The notes beneath the pieces are model-generated. The model worked only from the letters and a program-made list of their open reading frames with translations. It had not been told where the DNA came from and made no database searches. Positions 42,236 through 58,089 of a DNA stretch of 64,000 bases are shown here, piece by piece; positions within the stretch are counted from its first letter, which is position 1, and the number at the start of each line of letters is the position of its first letter. The stretch is from Burkholderiales bacterium (lineage in GTDB: Bacteria > Pseudomonadota > Gammaproteobacteria > Burkholderiales > Burkholderiaceae_E), in the NCBI GenBank assembly GCA_003577305.1, contig QEVL01000010.1, positions 1 through 64,000 on the forward strand. Reading direction: 5' to 3'. A program made the translations under genes and the position numbers.

Positions 42236-43720
42236 TCAGCGCGGCAACAGGCTCGCGCCCATCAGGAAGGCGTCGATCGCGCGCGCGGCCTGCCGGCCCT
42301 CGCGGATGGCCCACACCACCAGGCTCTGGCCTCGGCGCATGTCGCCGGCAGCGAACACGCCCCTGACGTTGGTGCTGTAGCCGCTCGCGTCCGAAGTGTC
42401 GGCTCTCGCGTTTCCGCGGCTGTCCTTCTCGACGCCGAAGCCCTCGAGCACGGAGGCCACCGGACTGCTGAAACCCAGGGCGAGCAGAACCAGGTCGGCC
42501 GGCCACTCGCGTTCGGTACCGGGCAGTTCGACCAGCCTGCCGTCCTGTTGCTTCACCTGCACCGTCTCGAGTGCTCGCACGCCGCCGGCCTTGCCGCGGC
42601 GGCCGATGAAGCCCCGGGTGGAAATCGCGAATTCGCGCCTTGCGCCTTCCTCGTGGCTGTCGCTGGTGCGCAGCCTGAGCGGCCAGTAGGGCCAGGTGAG
42701 CAGCCTGTCTTCGTGCAGCGGAGGCATCGGCATGAGTTCGAACTGCGTTACGCTCCTGGCGCCATGGCGATTGCAGGTGCCCACGCAGTCGCTGCCGGTG
42801 TCGCCGCCACCGATCACGATGACGTGCTTGCCGCTGGCCGATATCGGGTCCCCGACGCGGTCGCCCGCGTCGATGCGGTTCTGCTGCACCAGCAGTTCCA
42901 TCGCGAAGTGGATGCCGTGCAGTTCGCGTCCCGGCACCTGGAGGTCGCGCGATTGCTCGCAGCCACCCGCGAGCAGCACCGCATCGAATTCCTGCAGAAG
43001 TCGAGCCGCCGGCACCGCCTCGCGCGACATGTCGGCGATCTTGCCCGCCGGCCCCTTTCCCGGCAGGGAACCCACGAGCACGCCGGGGCGGAAAGCGACG
43101 CCCTCGGCCTGCATCTGCTCGATGCGCCGGTCGATCCAGGACTTGTCGAGCTTGAAGTCGGGGATGCCGTAGCGCAGCAGCCCTCCGATGCGATCGTTCT
43201 TCTCGAACACCGTCACCGCGTGACCGGCGCGCGCCAGTTGCTGCGCCGCCGCCAGACCCGAAGGACCCGAGCCGACCACTGCCACTGTCCTGCCGGTCTT
43301 CCGCGCTGCGATCTGCGGCACCACCCAGCCTTCCTTCCAGGCGCGATCGACGATGGCGCGCTCGAGCGACTTGATCCCCACCGCTCGACTGTTGATGTAC
43401 AGCGTGCACGCGGCCTCGCACGGGGCCGGGCAGATGCGGCCGGTGAACTCGGGGAAATTGTTGGTCGAGTTCAGGACCCGGAACGCGTTCTTCCAGTCGT
43501 TGCGGTAGACGAGATCGTTGAAGTCGGGGATGACGTTGTTGACCGGGCAACCGTGGCTGCAGAACGGGACGCCGCAATCCATGCAGCGCGCCGCCTGCTG
43601 GCGCGCATCGGCCTCGCCCAGTGTCGTGACGAACTCGCGGAAGTGTCCGAGCCGCTCGGCGACCGGCGCATGCGGTTCCTCGATGCGGTCGAACTCCAGG
43701 AAACCGGTGACCTTGCCCAT
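42236..43720 (-). CDS. gltD: Glutamate synthase small subunit
   Basis: GltD (494 aa) carries FAD and NADPH-binding sites and passes electrons to GltB for glutamate synthesis. The N-terminal cysteine-rich region has [17 protein letters not shown] and [16 protein letters not shown], which hold the two low-potential 4Fe-4S clusters. The FAD motif is [20 protein letters not shown] and the NADPH motif [16 protein letters not shown]. It ends [20 protein letters not shown], also typical. It follows gltB by 42 bp. Confidence 0.97.
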   Translation of the reverse strand: MGKVTGFLEFDRIEEPHAPVAERLGHFREFVTTLGEADARQQAARCMDCGVPFCSHGCPVNNVIPDFNDLVYRNDWKNAFRVLNSTNNFPEFTGRICPAPCEAACTLYINSRAVGIKSLERAIVDRAWKEGWVVPQIAARKTGRTVAVVGSGPSGLAAAQQLARAGHAVTVFEKNDRIGGLLRYGIPDFKLDKSWIDRRIEQMQAEGVAFRPGVLVGSLPGKGPAGKIADMSREAVPAARLLQEFDAVLLAGGCEQSRDLQVPGRELHGIHFAMELLVQQNRIDAGDRVGDPISASGKHVIVIGGGDTGSDCVGTCNRHGARSVTQFELMPMPPLHEDRLLTWPYWPLRLRTSDSHEEGARREFAISTRGFIGRRGKAGGVRALETVQVKQQDGRLVELPGTEREWPADLVLLALGFSSPVASVLEGFGVEKDSRGNARADTSDASGYSTNVRGVFAAGDMRRGQSLVVWAIREGRQAARAIDAFLMGASLLPR

Positions 43721-43762
43721 GAAGTGATGTCCTGCTCGGGGTTCTGGCGTGCTGGCGCCGCC

Positions 43763-48559
<4,797 letters not shown>

Positions 48560-48632
48560 GGCATTCCCCGATGCATCTGCGATGTACCAGCAACACTAGC
48601 ACCCGATCTGGTGCACCACAACAAAAAATAAA

Positions 48633-48694
48633 TGGGGTCGGAGCATAATTTAATGGTCATGTTCCAGATGGTAGTTTAATTGGGGACATATTAA
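48633..48694. repeat. AT-rich RAYT-associated repeat remnants
   Basis: Two related AT-rich units lie between gltB and the transposase-like gene: TGGGGTCGGAGCATAATTTA at 48633-48652 and TTTAATTGGGGACATATTAA at 48675-48694. Both share TGGGG and an AT tail and contrast with the G+C-rich surroundings. Such TGGGGTC.GAGC and TGGGGACATA strings are familiar next to Y1/REP-associated transposase genes, so I read them as remnants of the element's ends. Confidence 0.55.
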
Positions 48695-49362
48695 GAAACG
48701 GCCGATGCCCTGCGACGCGGGCGCCCCCGCGGGCGCGGCGCGCCGGGGCGGCCCGGGCGCGCGGCAGAGGCAGCGAAGGCGGGCGAACCGAAAGCCCAGC
48801 CACCGCGCAGTGCGCGCTCGAGGCGTTCGGCCAGGCGCTCGTCCACGCCGGCTTCGAGGCGGCGGCGCCACGCGGCTTCGCGCTCGAAGGGGGTGTTCCC
48901 CAGACCCCAGTAAGCCTGGGGGTCGGTGATCAGCGTGTCGCGCCGGGCGCCGACGTGGTGCGTTGCACTGCTCGCCTTGCCGGCCGCTTCGCTGCCTTCG
49001 ACCCAGGCCATCGCCGCCAGCACGAATTCGCCCGGTTCTACCGGGCAGGCGCGAAAGCGCCCGTCCCACAGCGTGCCGCGCCGACCGTGCCGCCGGTTGC
49101 AGGCCGCGACATAACGTCGGCCGATTGCCTGCATCAGGCGCGCGAGCGCCTGCGGCACGGCCGGGGTGACGAGCAGCCGCAAGTCGCCGGCCTGCAGTCC
49201 GTAGGCGTGCAACTGCACCTGCTCCATCGCCAGGCCCTCGCGCAGGATGCCCATGAAGTGCGCCCGGTCGGTGTCGTCGGCGAACGCGGTGCGCCCGTCG
49301 AGCGCACGCTGCTGCACCAGGTGCGGGTGCCCGGCGAGCACGAGGCGCGGCAGTCGTGCCAT
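48691..49362 (-). CDS. Degenerate REP-associated (Y1) transposase-like protein
   Basis: A 223-residue protein related to RAYT/Y1 single-strand transposases: it opens MARLPRLVLAGHPHLVQQRA and has the family segment GRRYVAACNRRHGRRGTLWD with the candidate catalytic Y84. The essential His-U-His motif, expected as NHVHLL after LHAY.L, reads AGDLRLL (D60-L61-R62), so both histidines are lost and catalysis is unlikely. The C-terminus (ALRGGWAFGSPAFA then RPRGRPRRR) is basic and may bind DNA. It has a complete frame, suggesting a domesticated protein rather than a decaying one. It lies between ntrC and gltB on the same strand. Confidence 0.8.
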   Translation of the reverse strand: MARLPRLVLAGHPHLVQQRALDGRTAFADDTDRAHFMGILREGLAMEQVQLHAYGLQAGDLRLLVTPAVPQALARLMQAIGRRYVAACNRRHGRRGTLWDGRFRACPVEPGEFVLAAMAWVEGSEAAGKASSATHHVGARRDTLITDPQAYWGLGNTPFEREAAWRRRLEAGVDERLAERLERALRGGWAFGSPAFAASAARPGRPGAPRPRGRPRRRASAVS

Positions 49363-49463
49363 GCAGCAGTATTCGGCGGGTGGCGGGTCAATCGCCGCCG
49401 CGGCGCCGCGGCGCGCGTCGTGCGCGTGGGCAGGTGCGGAGCGCGCACGGATTCCGTGGCCGT

Positions 49464-50884
<1,421 letters not shown>

Positions 50885-50888
<4 letters not shown>

Positions 50889-51988
50889 TGCGCGCCGCCG
50901 TTTCCGGCCTGCCCGTTCGCAGCGCCCAGCGGGAGCAACAGCGTGAACCGCGTCGCTCCGGGGCGGCTGTCGCATTCGATCGTGCCGCCGTGCTGCTGCA
51001 CGAAAGCCTGCGTCAGCGTGAGTCCGAGCCCGTGACCGGCCGGGCTGCCCGACACCAGCGGCTGGAAGATGCGCTCGCGCAGCGCTTCGGGCACGCCGGG
51101 GCCGTTGTCTTCGACCTGCAATTCGATCGCCAGCCTGAAGCGCTGCCCGCCAAGCGTGACCTGGCGTGCGATGCGCGTGCGCAGCACGATGCGCGCATCG
51201 CCCGCCGCGATCCGCCCGGCGAGCGCCTGCGCGGCGTTGCGCACGATGTTGAGCAGCGCCTGGACCAGTCGTTCGCGGTCGCATCGGAGTACGGGCAGCG
51301 AGGGGTCGTAGTCGCGCTGCACCTCGAGGCCGCAGGGAAACTCGGCCAGCGCCAGTGTGCGCACGCGCTCGCAGATCTCGTGGATGTTGACTTCGGTCCA
51401 CACCGGCGCCCCGCGGTGCGGTGCCAGCAGCCGGTCGACCAGCGCCTGCAGGCGGTCGGCTTCCCGGACGATGACCTCGGTGTAGTCGCTGAAACCGCTC
51501 GTCGCGGACTCCAGCGCCAGCAGCTGCGCGGCGCCGCGGATGCCGCCCAGCGGATTCTTGATCTCGTGCGCAAGATTGCGCAGCAGTTCCTGGTGGGCGC
51601 GTATGAGGCCGTGCATGCGCGCCTCGCGATCGGACTGGACCTGCCGCTCGACTTCGATCATCTCCAGCATCGCGCAGGCGTCCGGGCCGCCGCGCCCGAT
51701 CGGACTGACGATCACCCGTACCGGGAGTTCGTGCGTGTCCGGCGGCTGGCAGCGCAGCGTCGCCTCGAAGCGGCTGACGACCAGGTGTTGGCCGGCCACG
51801 CTTTGCAGCGCCGCCTGCAGCGGCGCCGGATCGGCGAACCAGTCGAGCACCCGGGCGTGCACCAGCCTGCGGCGAGATTGCCGGATGGCATTCTCGAGCG
51901 CGGAATTCACCATCAGGCAGCTTGCGTCCATGCGCACGATCACGACCATGCTGGCCAGCCGGTCGTAGGCCTCCTGGTCGTGGGTCAT
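50885..51988 (-). CDS. ntrB: Nitrogen sensor kinase NtrB
   Basis: NtrB (367 aa), the cytoplasmic histidine kinase/phosphatase that controls NtrC in response to PII. An N-terminal PAS-like domain (ASMVVIVRMDASCLMVNSAL) is followed by the H box LAHEIKNPLGGIRGAAQLL, the N box LLNIVRNAAQAL and the G boxes VEDNGPGVP and HGLGLTL. I start at the ATG at 51988 (MTHDQEAYDRLAS); in-frame ATGs at 52006 and 52114 would add 6 or 42 residues without family resemblance. It follows dapL rather than glnA directly. Confidence 0.94.
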
Positions 51989-52117
51989 CGCGGGCGCGGG
52001 GCGCATCGGAACCACAGGGATGAAACGGATCGGCAGGCGCCTGGCGCGACCCTGCCCACGCATCAGTGTAATGCGACATCGCCGATACCCCTCGATGCCG
52101 GATGTGCCGTCCATCTC

Positions 52118-53350
52118 TCAACGGCCTTCGGCATCGACGAATGCCAGGACGCGCTCGAGCGCCTCGCGCGTGCGCTCGGCGGTGTTGAAGGCCGTCAGGC
52201 GCAGGTAGCCTTCGCCGGCGGGGCCGAAACCCGATCCGGGAGTGCCGACCACCTGCGCCTGGTGCAGCAGGCGATCGAAGAACTCCCAGGAACCCTGGCC
52301 ACCTGGTGTCCGCAGCCAGACATAGGGCGCGTGCAGGCCACCGAAGACCTCGAGCCCAGCGCCCCGAAGCGCCGCCACGATGCGATGCGCGTTGTCGGTG
52401 TAGGTGCGCACCTGGGCTGCGACCTGCGCACGTCCTTCGGGCGAGAGCGCGGCCTGCGCCGCACGCTGGACCGGGTAGGACACGCCGTTGTGCCGGCACG
52501 CGGCGCGGCGCCGCCACAGGGTGTTCAGGTCGACCTTCTTCCCGCCGGCCCGGCCGACAAGCGCCTTCGGGACGATGGTGTAGGCGCAGCGCGTGCCGGT
52601 GAAACCGGCGGACTTCGAGAACGAGCAGCATTCGATCGCGACCCGGTCGGCGCCCGGAATCTCGTAGATGGAGCGCGGAATGGCGGGATCGGTGACGTAG
52701 GCCTTGTAGGCGGCGTCGAAGACGATCAGCGTTTCGGTCTCGAGCGCGTAGCCGACGAAACGCGCGAGCTGCTCGCGCGTCAGGACGGTGCCGGTGGGGT
52801 TGTTCGGATAGCAGAGGTAGAGCAGGTCCAGGGGCCGGGTCGGCAGTTCGGGAACGAAGCCGTTCTCGGCCCGGCAGGGCAGGGTGACGAGTTCGCTCCA
52901 GGCGCCGCGCCGGTATCGGCCCAGCCGCCCGGCCATGGCGTTCGCGTCGACGTAGGCGGGATACACCGGATCGGTGACACCCACTCGCGCATCTGCCGCC
53001 AGCAGTTCCGGCAGCGCCGAGGTATCGGTCTTGGCGCCGTCGCTCACGAAGACCTCGTCCAGCTCGAGTTGCACGCCCAGCGGCGCATATTCGGCCTCGA
53101 CGATGGCGTGTCGCAGGAATGCATGGCCCTGCTCGGGGGGGTAGCCGTGGAAGCCCCCGGGGCTGCCCATTTCCTGCGTGGCGCGGACCATCGCCTCGAC
53201 GATGGCCGGTGCCAGCGGTTGCGTCACGTCGCCGATGCCCAGGCGGATGAGCGGTCGCGGGGCGACGGGTTCGTAGGCCTGGACGCGGCGCGCGACTTCG
53301 GCGAACAGGTAGTCGCCGGGCATCGCGGCAAGGTGTGGATTGAGCCGCAT
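52118..53350 (-). CDS. dapL: LL-diaminopimelate aminotransferase
   Basis: A 410-residue PLP enzyme that makes LL-diaminopimelate directly from tetrahydrodipicolinate and glutamate, bypassing DapD/C/E. The N-terminus MRLNPHLAAMPGDYLFAEVA and LIRLGIGDVTQPLAPAIVEA are diagnostic of DapL. Other motifs are GYPPEQGHAFLRHAI, CYPNNPTGT, FDAAYKAYV and the PLP lysine in CSFSKSAGFTGTR. DapL is common in cyanobacteria, plants, Chlamydia and some deltaproteobacteria and unusual in betaproteobacteria. The adjoining dapF, 1 bp away, encodes the next step. The pair is inserted between glnA and ntrB. Confidence 0.93.
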   Translation of the reverse strand: MRLNPHLAAMPGDYLFAEVARRVQAYEPVAPRPLIRLGIGDVTQPLAPAIVEAMVRATQEMGSPGGFHGYPPEQGHAFLRHAIVEAEYAPLGVQLELDEVFVSDGAKTDTSALPELLAADARVGVTDPVYPAYVDANAMAGRLGRYRRGAWSELVTLPCRAENGFVPELPTRPLDLLYLCYPNNPTGTVLTREQLARFVGYALETETLIVFDAAYKAYVTDPAIPRSIYEIPGADRVAIECCSFSKSAGFTGTRCAYTIVPKALVGRAGGKKVDLNTLWRRRAACRHNGVSYPVQRAAQAALSPEGRAQVAAQVRTYTDNAHRIVAALRGAGLEVFGGLHAPYVWLRTPGGQGSWEFFDRLLHQAQVVGTPGSGFGPAGEGYLRLTAFNTAERTREALERVLAFVDAEGR

Positions 53351-53351
53351 G

Positions 53352-54188
53352 TCAGGCTTCGAGCCAGACGCCGTCGAACACGAAGGCTGCCGGGCCGCTC
53401 TGATGAACACGGTTGCTGTGCGCATCCCAGTCGATGAGCAGTTCGCCGCCCGCCAGTCTCACCACTGCACGGCGATCGGCCGCGCCATGCATGACCGCAG
53501 CCACCAGGCTGGCCGCGGCTCCTGTGCCGCAGGCGAGCGTCTCGCCGCTGCCGCGCTCCCAGACGCGCATTTCGAGCAGGTCACGCCGCACGACGCGGAC
53601 GAACTCGACGTTGGTGCGATTCGGAAACAGCGGATCGCTTTCGATCCGCGCGCCGATGCCGTGAACGTCGATCGACTGTGGGTCGTCCACGAAGATCACC
53701 GCGTGCGGGTTGCCCATGCCCACACAGGTGATGGCCCAGGTTCGTCCCATCACGACCAGCGGGTGATCCTGCACCACGTCGCCCGGCAGGTCGACCGGAA
53801 TGCCTGCCGGGGCGAGCGTGGGCTCGCCCATGTCCACCGTGACCCGTTCCACGCGGCCACCGCGCACCTGGAGCTCCAGCGCCTTCGTGCCACCGCGGGT
53901 CGCCAGCGTGAGGCGGGTCTTGCGGGTCAGTCCGCGTTCGTACACGTACTTGCCGATGCAGCGTGCGGCGTTGCCGCACATCTCGCCTTCGGAGCCGTCC
54001 GCATTGAACATGCGCATCGCGAAATCGGCTTCGGCAGACGGTCCGATCAGCACCAGTCCGTCGGCGCCGACCCCATGGTGCGGGCGCGACATCGCGACTG
54101 CCAGCGCCCGGGGGTTCGCCACCGTTTCGGTGAAGGTGTCGACATAGACGTAGTCATTGCCCAGGCCGTGCATCTTGGTGAACTTCAT
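53352..54188 (-). CDS. dapF: Diaminopimelate epimerase
   Basis: DapF (278 aa) converts LL- to meso-diaminopimelate for lysine and peptidoglycan. The two catalytic cysteines are in GEMCGNAARC and LACGTGAAAS, and the N-terminus KFTKMHGLGNDYVYVDTF is typical. It sits 12 bp after glnA and 1 bp before dapL; with DapL it completes the route from tetrahydrodipicolinate. Length and start are normal. Confidence 0.97.
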   Translation of the reverse strand: MKFTKMHGLGNDYVYVDTFTETVANPRALAVAMSRPHHGVGADGLVLIGPSAEADFAMRMFNADGSEGEMCGNAARCIGKYVYERGLTRKTRLTLATRGGTKALELQVRGGRVERVTVDMGEPTLAPAGIPVDLPGDVVQDHPLVVMGRTWAITCVGMGNPHAVIFVDDPQSIDVHGIGARIESDPLFPNRTNVEFVRVVRRDLLEMRVWERGSGETLACGTGAAASLVAAVMHGAADRRAVVRLAGGELLIDWDAHSNRVHQSGPAAFVFDGVWLEA

Positions 54189-54200
54189 GGCGGCCGCGGC

Positions 54201-55616
54201 TCACAGGCTGTAGTACATGTCGAACTCGATCGGGTGCGTGGTCATGCGCAGCCGCGTCACCTCCGCCATCTTGAGTTCGAGATAGGCGTCGATCATCGCG
54301 TCGGTGAACACGCCGCCCCGGGTGAGGAAACCCCGGTCCCGGTCGAGGTAGTCCAGCGCCTGCTCCAGGCTGTGGCAGACGGTCGGGACCCTGGCGTCCT
54401 CCTCGGGGGGCAGGTGGTACAGGTCCTTGTCGAGCGGCTCGCCGGGGTCGATGCGGTTCTCCACGCCGTCCAGTCCGGCCATCAGAAGGGCGGCGAACGC
54501 CAGGTAGGGATTCGCCGTGGGATCGGGGAAGCGCACTTCGATGCGCCGGCCCCTGGGATCGGTCACGAACGGGATGCGGATCGACGCCGAGCGGTTGCGG
54601 CTGGAATAGGCCAGCTTGACCGGAGCCTCGAAGTGCGGAACCAGGCGCTTGTAGCTGTTGGTGCCCGGGTTGGTGATTGCGTTCAGCGCGCGGGCGTGCC
54701 TGATGATGCCGCCGATGTAGTGAAGCGCCATCGGGCTCAGGCCCGCGTAGCCATCGCCGGCGAACAGGTTGTGCCCGTCCTTCCAGACCGACTGGTGCAC
54801 GTGCATGCCCGAGCCGTTGTCGCCGACGATCGGCTTGGGCATGAAGGTCGCGGTCTTGCCGTGGAGGTGTGCGACGTTGTGGATGACGTATTTCTGCAAC
54901 TGGAGCCAGTCGGCCCGCTGCACCAGCGTGGAAAAGCGCGTGCCCAGTTCCATCTGGCCCGCGGTGCCGACTTCGTGATGGTGCAACTCGACCGGCACCC
55001 CCATCTCTTCGAGCCGCATGCACATCTGCGAGCGCAGGTCCTGGAAGCTGTCGACCGGGGGCACCGGAAAGTACCCGCCCTTGACCGCCGGACGGTGGCC
55101 GCTGTTGCCGTGCTCGTAGTCCTTGCCGCTGTTCCAGGCGGCTTCCTCCGATTCGATCTCGACCATGCAGCCTGACAGGCCTGCGTGCCAGCGCACGCTG
55201 TCGAAGACGAAGAACTCGGGCTCGGGACCGAAATAGGCGACGTCACCGATCCCGCTGCCCTTCAGATAGACCTCGGCGCGCCGCGCCAGCGAACGCGGAT
55301 CGCGTTCGTAAGGCAGGCCGTTGCCCGGTTCCAGGATGTCGCAGGTGAGGATCAGCGTCGGCTCCTCGAAGAAGGGGTCGAGGCTGGCGGTGCCCGGGTC
55401 GGGCATCAGCAGCATGTCCGATGCCTCGATGCCCTTCCAGCCGGCGATCGACGAACCGTCGAACGGATGGCCGGAACTGAACTTGTCCTCGCCGAACGCG
55501 CTGGCCGGCAACGTGACGTGCTGCTCCTTGCCGCGCGTGTCGGTGAAGCGCAGATCGATGAACCTGACCGCGTTCTCCTTCACCATCTTCATGACGTCTG
55601 CTACGGTTCTCGACAT
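54201..55616 (-). CDS. glnA: Glutamine synthetase, type I
   Basis: GlnA (471 aa) makes glutamine from glutamate and ammonia. Motifs: [47 protein letters not shown] (metal sites), [16 protein letters not shown] (ATP site), and the adenylylation region [11 protein letters not shown] near residue 400, with Tyr conserved, so GlnE control is expected. The start ATG at 55616 follows TGGAGCGCACGC. The upstream 167 bp hold a sigma-54 promoter and two NtrC sites. Downstream lie dapF, dapL and ntrBC. Confidence 0.97.
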   Translation of the reverse strand: MSRTVADVMKMVKENAVRFIDLRFTDTRGKEQHVTLPASAFGEDKFSSGHPFDGSSIAGWKGIEASDMLLMPDPGTASLDPFFEEPTLILTCDILEPGNGLPYERDPRSLARRAEVYLKGSGIGDVAYFGPEPEFFVFDSVRWHAGLSGCMVEIESEEAAWNSGKDYEHGNSGHRPAVKGGYFPVPPVDSFQDLRSQMCMRLEEMGVPVELHHHEVGTAGQMELGTRFSTLVQRADWLQLQKYVIHNVAHLHGKTATFMPKPIVGDNGSGMHVHQSVWKDGHNLFAGDGYAGLSPMALHYIGGIIRHARALNAITNPGTNSYKRLVPHFEAPVKLAYSSRNRSASIRIPFVTDPRGRRIEVRFPDPTANPYLAFAALLMAGLDGVENRIDPGEPLDKDLYHLPPEEDARVPTVCHSLEQALDYLDRDRGFLTRGGVFTDAMIDAYLELKMAEVTRLRMTTHPIEFDMYYSL

Positions 55617-55652
55617 GCGTGCGCTCCATTTGCGACCTGAATGCCGGATTCG

Positions 55653-55670
55653 AAGCACGGACCGTGCCAG
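55653..55670 (-). promoter_or_regulatory. Sigma-54 promoter of glnA
   Basis: The minus strand reads CTGGCACGGTCCGTGCTT, matching YTGGCACG-N4-TTGC with a single mismatch (G for T) in the -12 element. It lies about 37 bp before the glnA ATG. Confidence 0.85.
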
Positions 55671-55733
55671 TGGCGGTGCCAGGCCACGATCGACGAACGC
55701 GAAGGCCGCGTGATGCCGCGAGCGCGACCGAAG

Positions 55734-55750
55734 TGCACCGACCTGGTGCA
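55734..55750. promoter_or_regulatory. NtrC-binding site 1 (glnA)
   Basis: TGCACC-GACCT-GGTGCA is a perfect match to the NtrC consensus TGCACY-N5-GGTGCA. Its centre is about 100 bp upstream of the predicted glnA start point. Confidence 0.9.
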
Positions 55751-55766
55751 ACCCGGGCCCGGCGCG

Positions 55767-55783
55767 TGCACCGCACAGGTGCA
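55767..55783. promoter_or_regulatory. NtrC-binding site 2 (glnA)
   Basis: TGCACC-GCACA-GGTGCA is a second perfect NtrC site, its centre 33 bp (three helical turns) from site 1. Paired sites at this distance form the enhancer for NtrC oligomers at glnA in enteric bacteria. Confidence 0.9.
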
Positions 55784-55801
55784 TCGCGCTGCCCCCTGGA
55801 A

Positions 55802-56179
55802 TCAGGCCCCCTGTCGTGCGATCAGGGTCACGCCGAGCACGATGAAGGCGATCCCGAGCCAGCCGTTCAGGCCCATGGTCTCGCCGAGCCAGAAACGCGC
55901 GATCAGCGCGTTGATGATGTAGCCGATCGACAGCATCGGGTAGGCGACCGTGACCGGCACGCGGGTGAGCGCGGCGATCCAGACCACCAGGCTCACCGCG
56001 TAGCAGGCCAGCCCGAGCAGGAACGGCCAGTCGCCCAGGACGCGAAGGCCCACCGGCAGCGCCTGCGACAGCGAGAACCCGACCGGACCGAGCCGGTTGG
56101 TGCCGTGCTTGAGCAGCGTCTGCGCCACCGCGTTGAGCACGACGCCGGTGAGCACGAGCGCGAGACTGAGCGGATTCAT
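55802..56179 (-). CDS. Small four-helix DMT/EamA-like membrane protein
   Basis: A 125-residue protein with four hydrophobic segments, starting [20 protein letters not shown]; its third and fourth segments are [20 protein letters not shown] and [20 protein letters not shown]. The layout fits SMR/EmrE-like or ArnE-type half transporters of the drug/metabolite superfamily, and the segment [20 protein letters not shown] resembles the lipid-linked sugar flippase subunits. Substrate unknown. It ends just upstream of the NtrC sites of glnA. Confidence 0.82.
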   Translation of the reverse strand: MNPLSLALVLTGVVLNAVAQTLLKHGTNRLGPVGFSLSQALPVGLRVLGDWPFLLGLACYAVSLVVWIAALTRVPVTVAYPMLSIGYIINALIARFWLGETMGLNGWLGIAFIVLGVTLIARQGA

Positions 56180-56212
56180 CGGCGCACATCTTAGCTGCTA
56201 AACTCGCCGCCC

Positions 56213-58084
56213 ATGTCCGCAAGCGAGCGCCCAGGCCGGCCCGCGGTGACGCTCGCCGCGCTCGGCGTCGTCTACGGCGACATCGGCACGAGTCCGCTGT
56301 ACGCGTTCAAGGAAGCCTTCGGCGGCACGCACTCGCTGCCGCTCACGACGGGCAACGTCTTCGCGGTGCTGTCGATGATCTTCTGGGCGGTGACGATCGT
56401 CGTCTCGCTCAAGTACGTGTCGATCATGCTGCGCTTCGACAACCGCGGCGACGGGGGCGTGCTCGCGCTGCTGTCGTACTGCGCGCAGCAGGTGCGCGAG
56501 CGGCCGCGGCTGCTGTGGCTGGTCACGATCCTGGGCGCGTTCGCGGTGTCGCTCTTCTACGGCGATGCGGTGATCACGCCGGCGATCTCGGTGCTCTCGG
56601 CGGTGGAGGGAATCGTCGTGCTCGCGCCGGGGCTGCAGGTGCTGGTGGTGCCGATTGCGCTGGGCATCATTCTGGCGCTTTTCGTGCTGCAGCGCCGCGG
56701 CACCGCGGCGGTCGGGGCCTTCTTCGGGCCGGTGATGCTGGCCTGGTTCCTCGTGCTCGCCGGGCTCGGAATCTCGGGCATCGTGCAGAATCCGGCGGTG
56801 CTGCAGGCGCTCGACCCGCGCCATGCGCTCGCGTTGATCGTCGAGCAGCCGGGACTCGCCTTCGTGGCCGCCAGCGCGGTGTTCCTGTGCATGACCGGGG
56901 CCGAGGCGCTGTACGCGGACATGGGCCATTTCGGCCGGCGCCCGGTGCAGAGGGCGTGGTTCGCGCTGGTGCTGCCGTCGCTCACGCTCAATTACTTCGG
57001 CCAGGGCGCGCTGGTGCTGCGCGACGCCGGGGCGGCGCGCAATCCGTTCTACATGCTCGCGCCCGAGCCGCTGCTGCTGCCGCTGATCGCGCTGGCCACC
57101 GCAGCCACCGTGATCGCTTCGCAGGCGACCATCTCGGGGGCGTTCTCGGCGACCCAGCAGGCGTCACGCCTGAACTTCCTGCCGCGGCTGCGCGTGCTGC
57201 ACACCTCCGACGTGGCGCAGGGGCAGGTCTACATCCCGGCGGTGAACTGGCTGCTGCTGGTGTTCGTGCTCGCGCTGGTGCTCGGCTTTCGCAGTTCGGG
57301 GGCGCTGGCCTCGGCCTACGGGATCGCGGTTTCGGGCGATCTGCTGATCACCAGCCTGATGATGCTGATCGTGCTGCCGCTGGCGATCGACGCGCGGCTG
57401 CGCTGGCTGTGGCCGCTGTTCCTGCTGTTCGCCGCCCTCGAGGCGTCGTTCTTCGCGGCCAACGCCGCGAAGCTGCTGCACGGCGGCTGGTTCCCGATCG
57501 TGCTGGCGCTGGCGGTGTTCACCGTGCTGACCACCTGGCGGCGCGGAATCGAGATCATGCGTGCCCGCAAGGAGGCGGCGCCGAACGCGGTGCGCGACGG
57601 ACTGAGCCTGGACCTTGCCGAGGTGCCGCGCGTGCCCGGCGCCGCGGTGTTCTTCTCCTCGTCTGCCGGCGGCTGCCCGAGCGCGTTCCTGCACAACCTG
57701 AAGCACAACCGGATCGTGCACGAGCAGACGGTGTTCCTCACGGTGCAGTTCGACGAGGCGCCGCGCGTGCCCGACGACGAGCGCATCGAGGTGATGCGCG
57801 GCGCCAACGGGATCGTCCGGATCACGGCGCACTTCGGCTATCGCGAGCAGCCCGACGTCGACCGCGTGTTGCGCCTGGCGGCGCGCAAAGGGGTGGCCTG
57901 CCCGGTCGGGCAGACTTCGTTCTTCACCAGCAAGCCGACGCTGGTGTCGGTGAGCAGGCGGGGGCTGTTCGGCTGGCGACGCTCGCTGTTCGGCTGGATG
58001 CTGCAGAACAGCACCAGCGTGGCGAACTACTTCGAGCTGCCGCCCGACCGGGTGGTCGAGCTGGGCACGCAAGTTGCGATATAG
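56213..58084 (+). CDS. kup: Low-affinity potassium transporter Kup
   Basis: Kup (623 aa), a proton-coupled K+ uptake protein. The family start [20 protein letters not shown] is at residues 16-35, with about twelve membrane segments and the motifs [20 protein letters not shown] and [16 protein letters not shown] ~170-residue C-terminal cytoplasmic domain ends [16 protein letters not shown]. The 33 bp before the start contain a TAAACT -10-like box. It is divergent from the small DMT-like gene. Confidence 0.96.
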   Translation: MSASERPGRPAVTLAALGVVYGDIGTSPLYAFKEAFGGTHSLPLTTGNVFAVLSMIFWAVTIVVSLKYVSIMLRFDNRGDGGVLALLSYCAQQVRERPRLLWLVTILGAFAVSLFYGDAVITPAISVLSAVEGIVVLAPGLQVLVVPIALGIILALFVLQRRGTAAVGAFFGPVMLAWFLVLAGLGISGIVQNPAVLQALDPRHALALIVEQPGLAFVAASAVFLCMTGAEALYADMGHFGRRPVQRAWFALVLPSLTLNYFGQGALVLRDAGAARNPFYMLAPEPLLLPLIALATAATVIASQATISGAFSATQQASRLNFLPRLRVLHTSDVAQGQVYIPAVNWLLLVFVLALVLGFRSSGALASAYGIAVSGDLLITSLMMLIVLPLAIDARLRWLWPLFLLFAALEASFFAANAAKLLHGGWFPIVLALAVFTVLTTWRRGIEIMRARKEAAPNAVRDGLSLDLAEVPRVPGAAVFFSSSAGGCPSAFLHNLKHNRIVHEQTVFLTVQFDEAPRVPDDERIEVMRGANGIVRITAHFGYREQPDVDRVLRLAARKGVACPVGQTSFFTSKPTLVSVSRRGLFGWRRSLFGWMLQNSTSVANYFELPPDRVVELGTQVAI

Positions 58085-58089
58085 GCGTC

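Noticed and set aside
48598-48615. NtrC site upstream of gltB (AGCACC-CGATCT-GGTGCA)
   Set aside because: The spacer is six rather than five bases and one arm base differs; the two perfect sites at glnA show what a real site looks like here. It may be chance.
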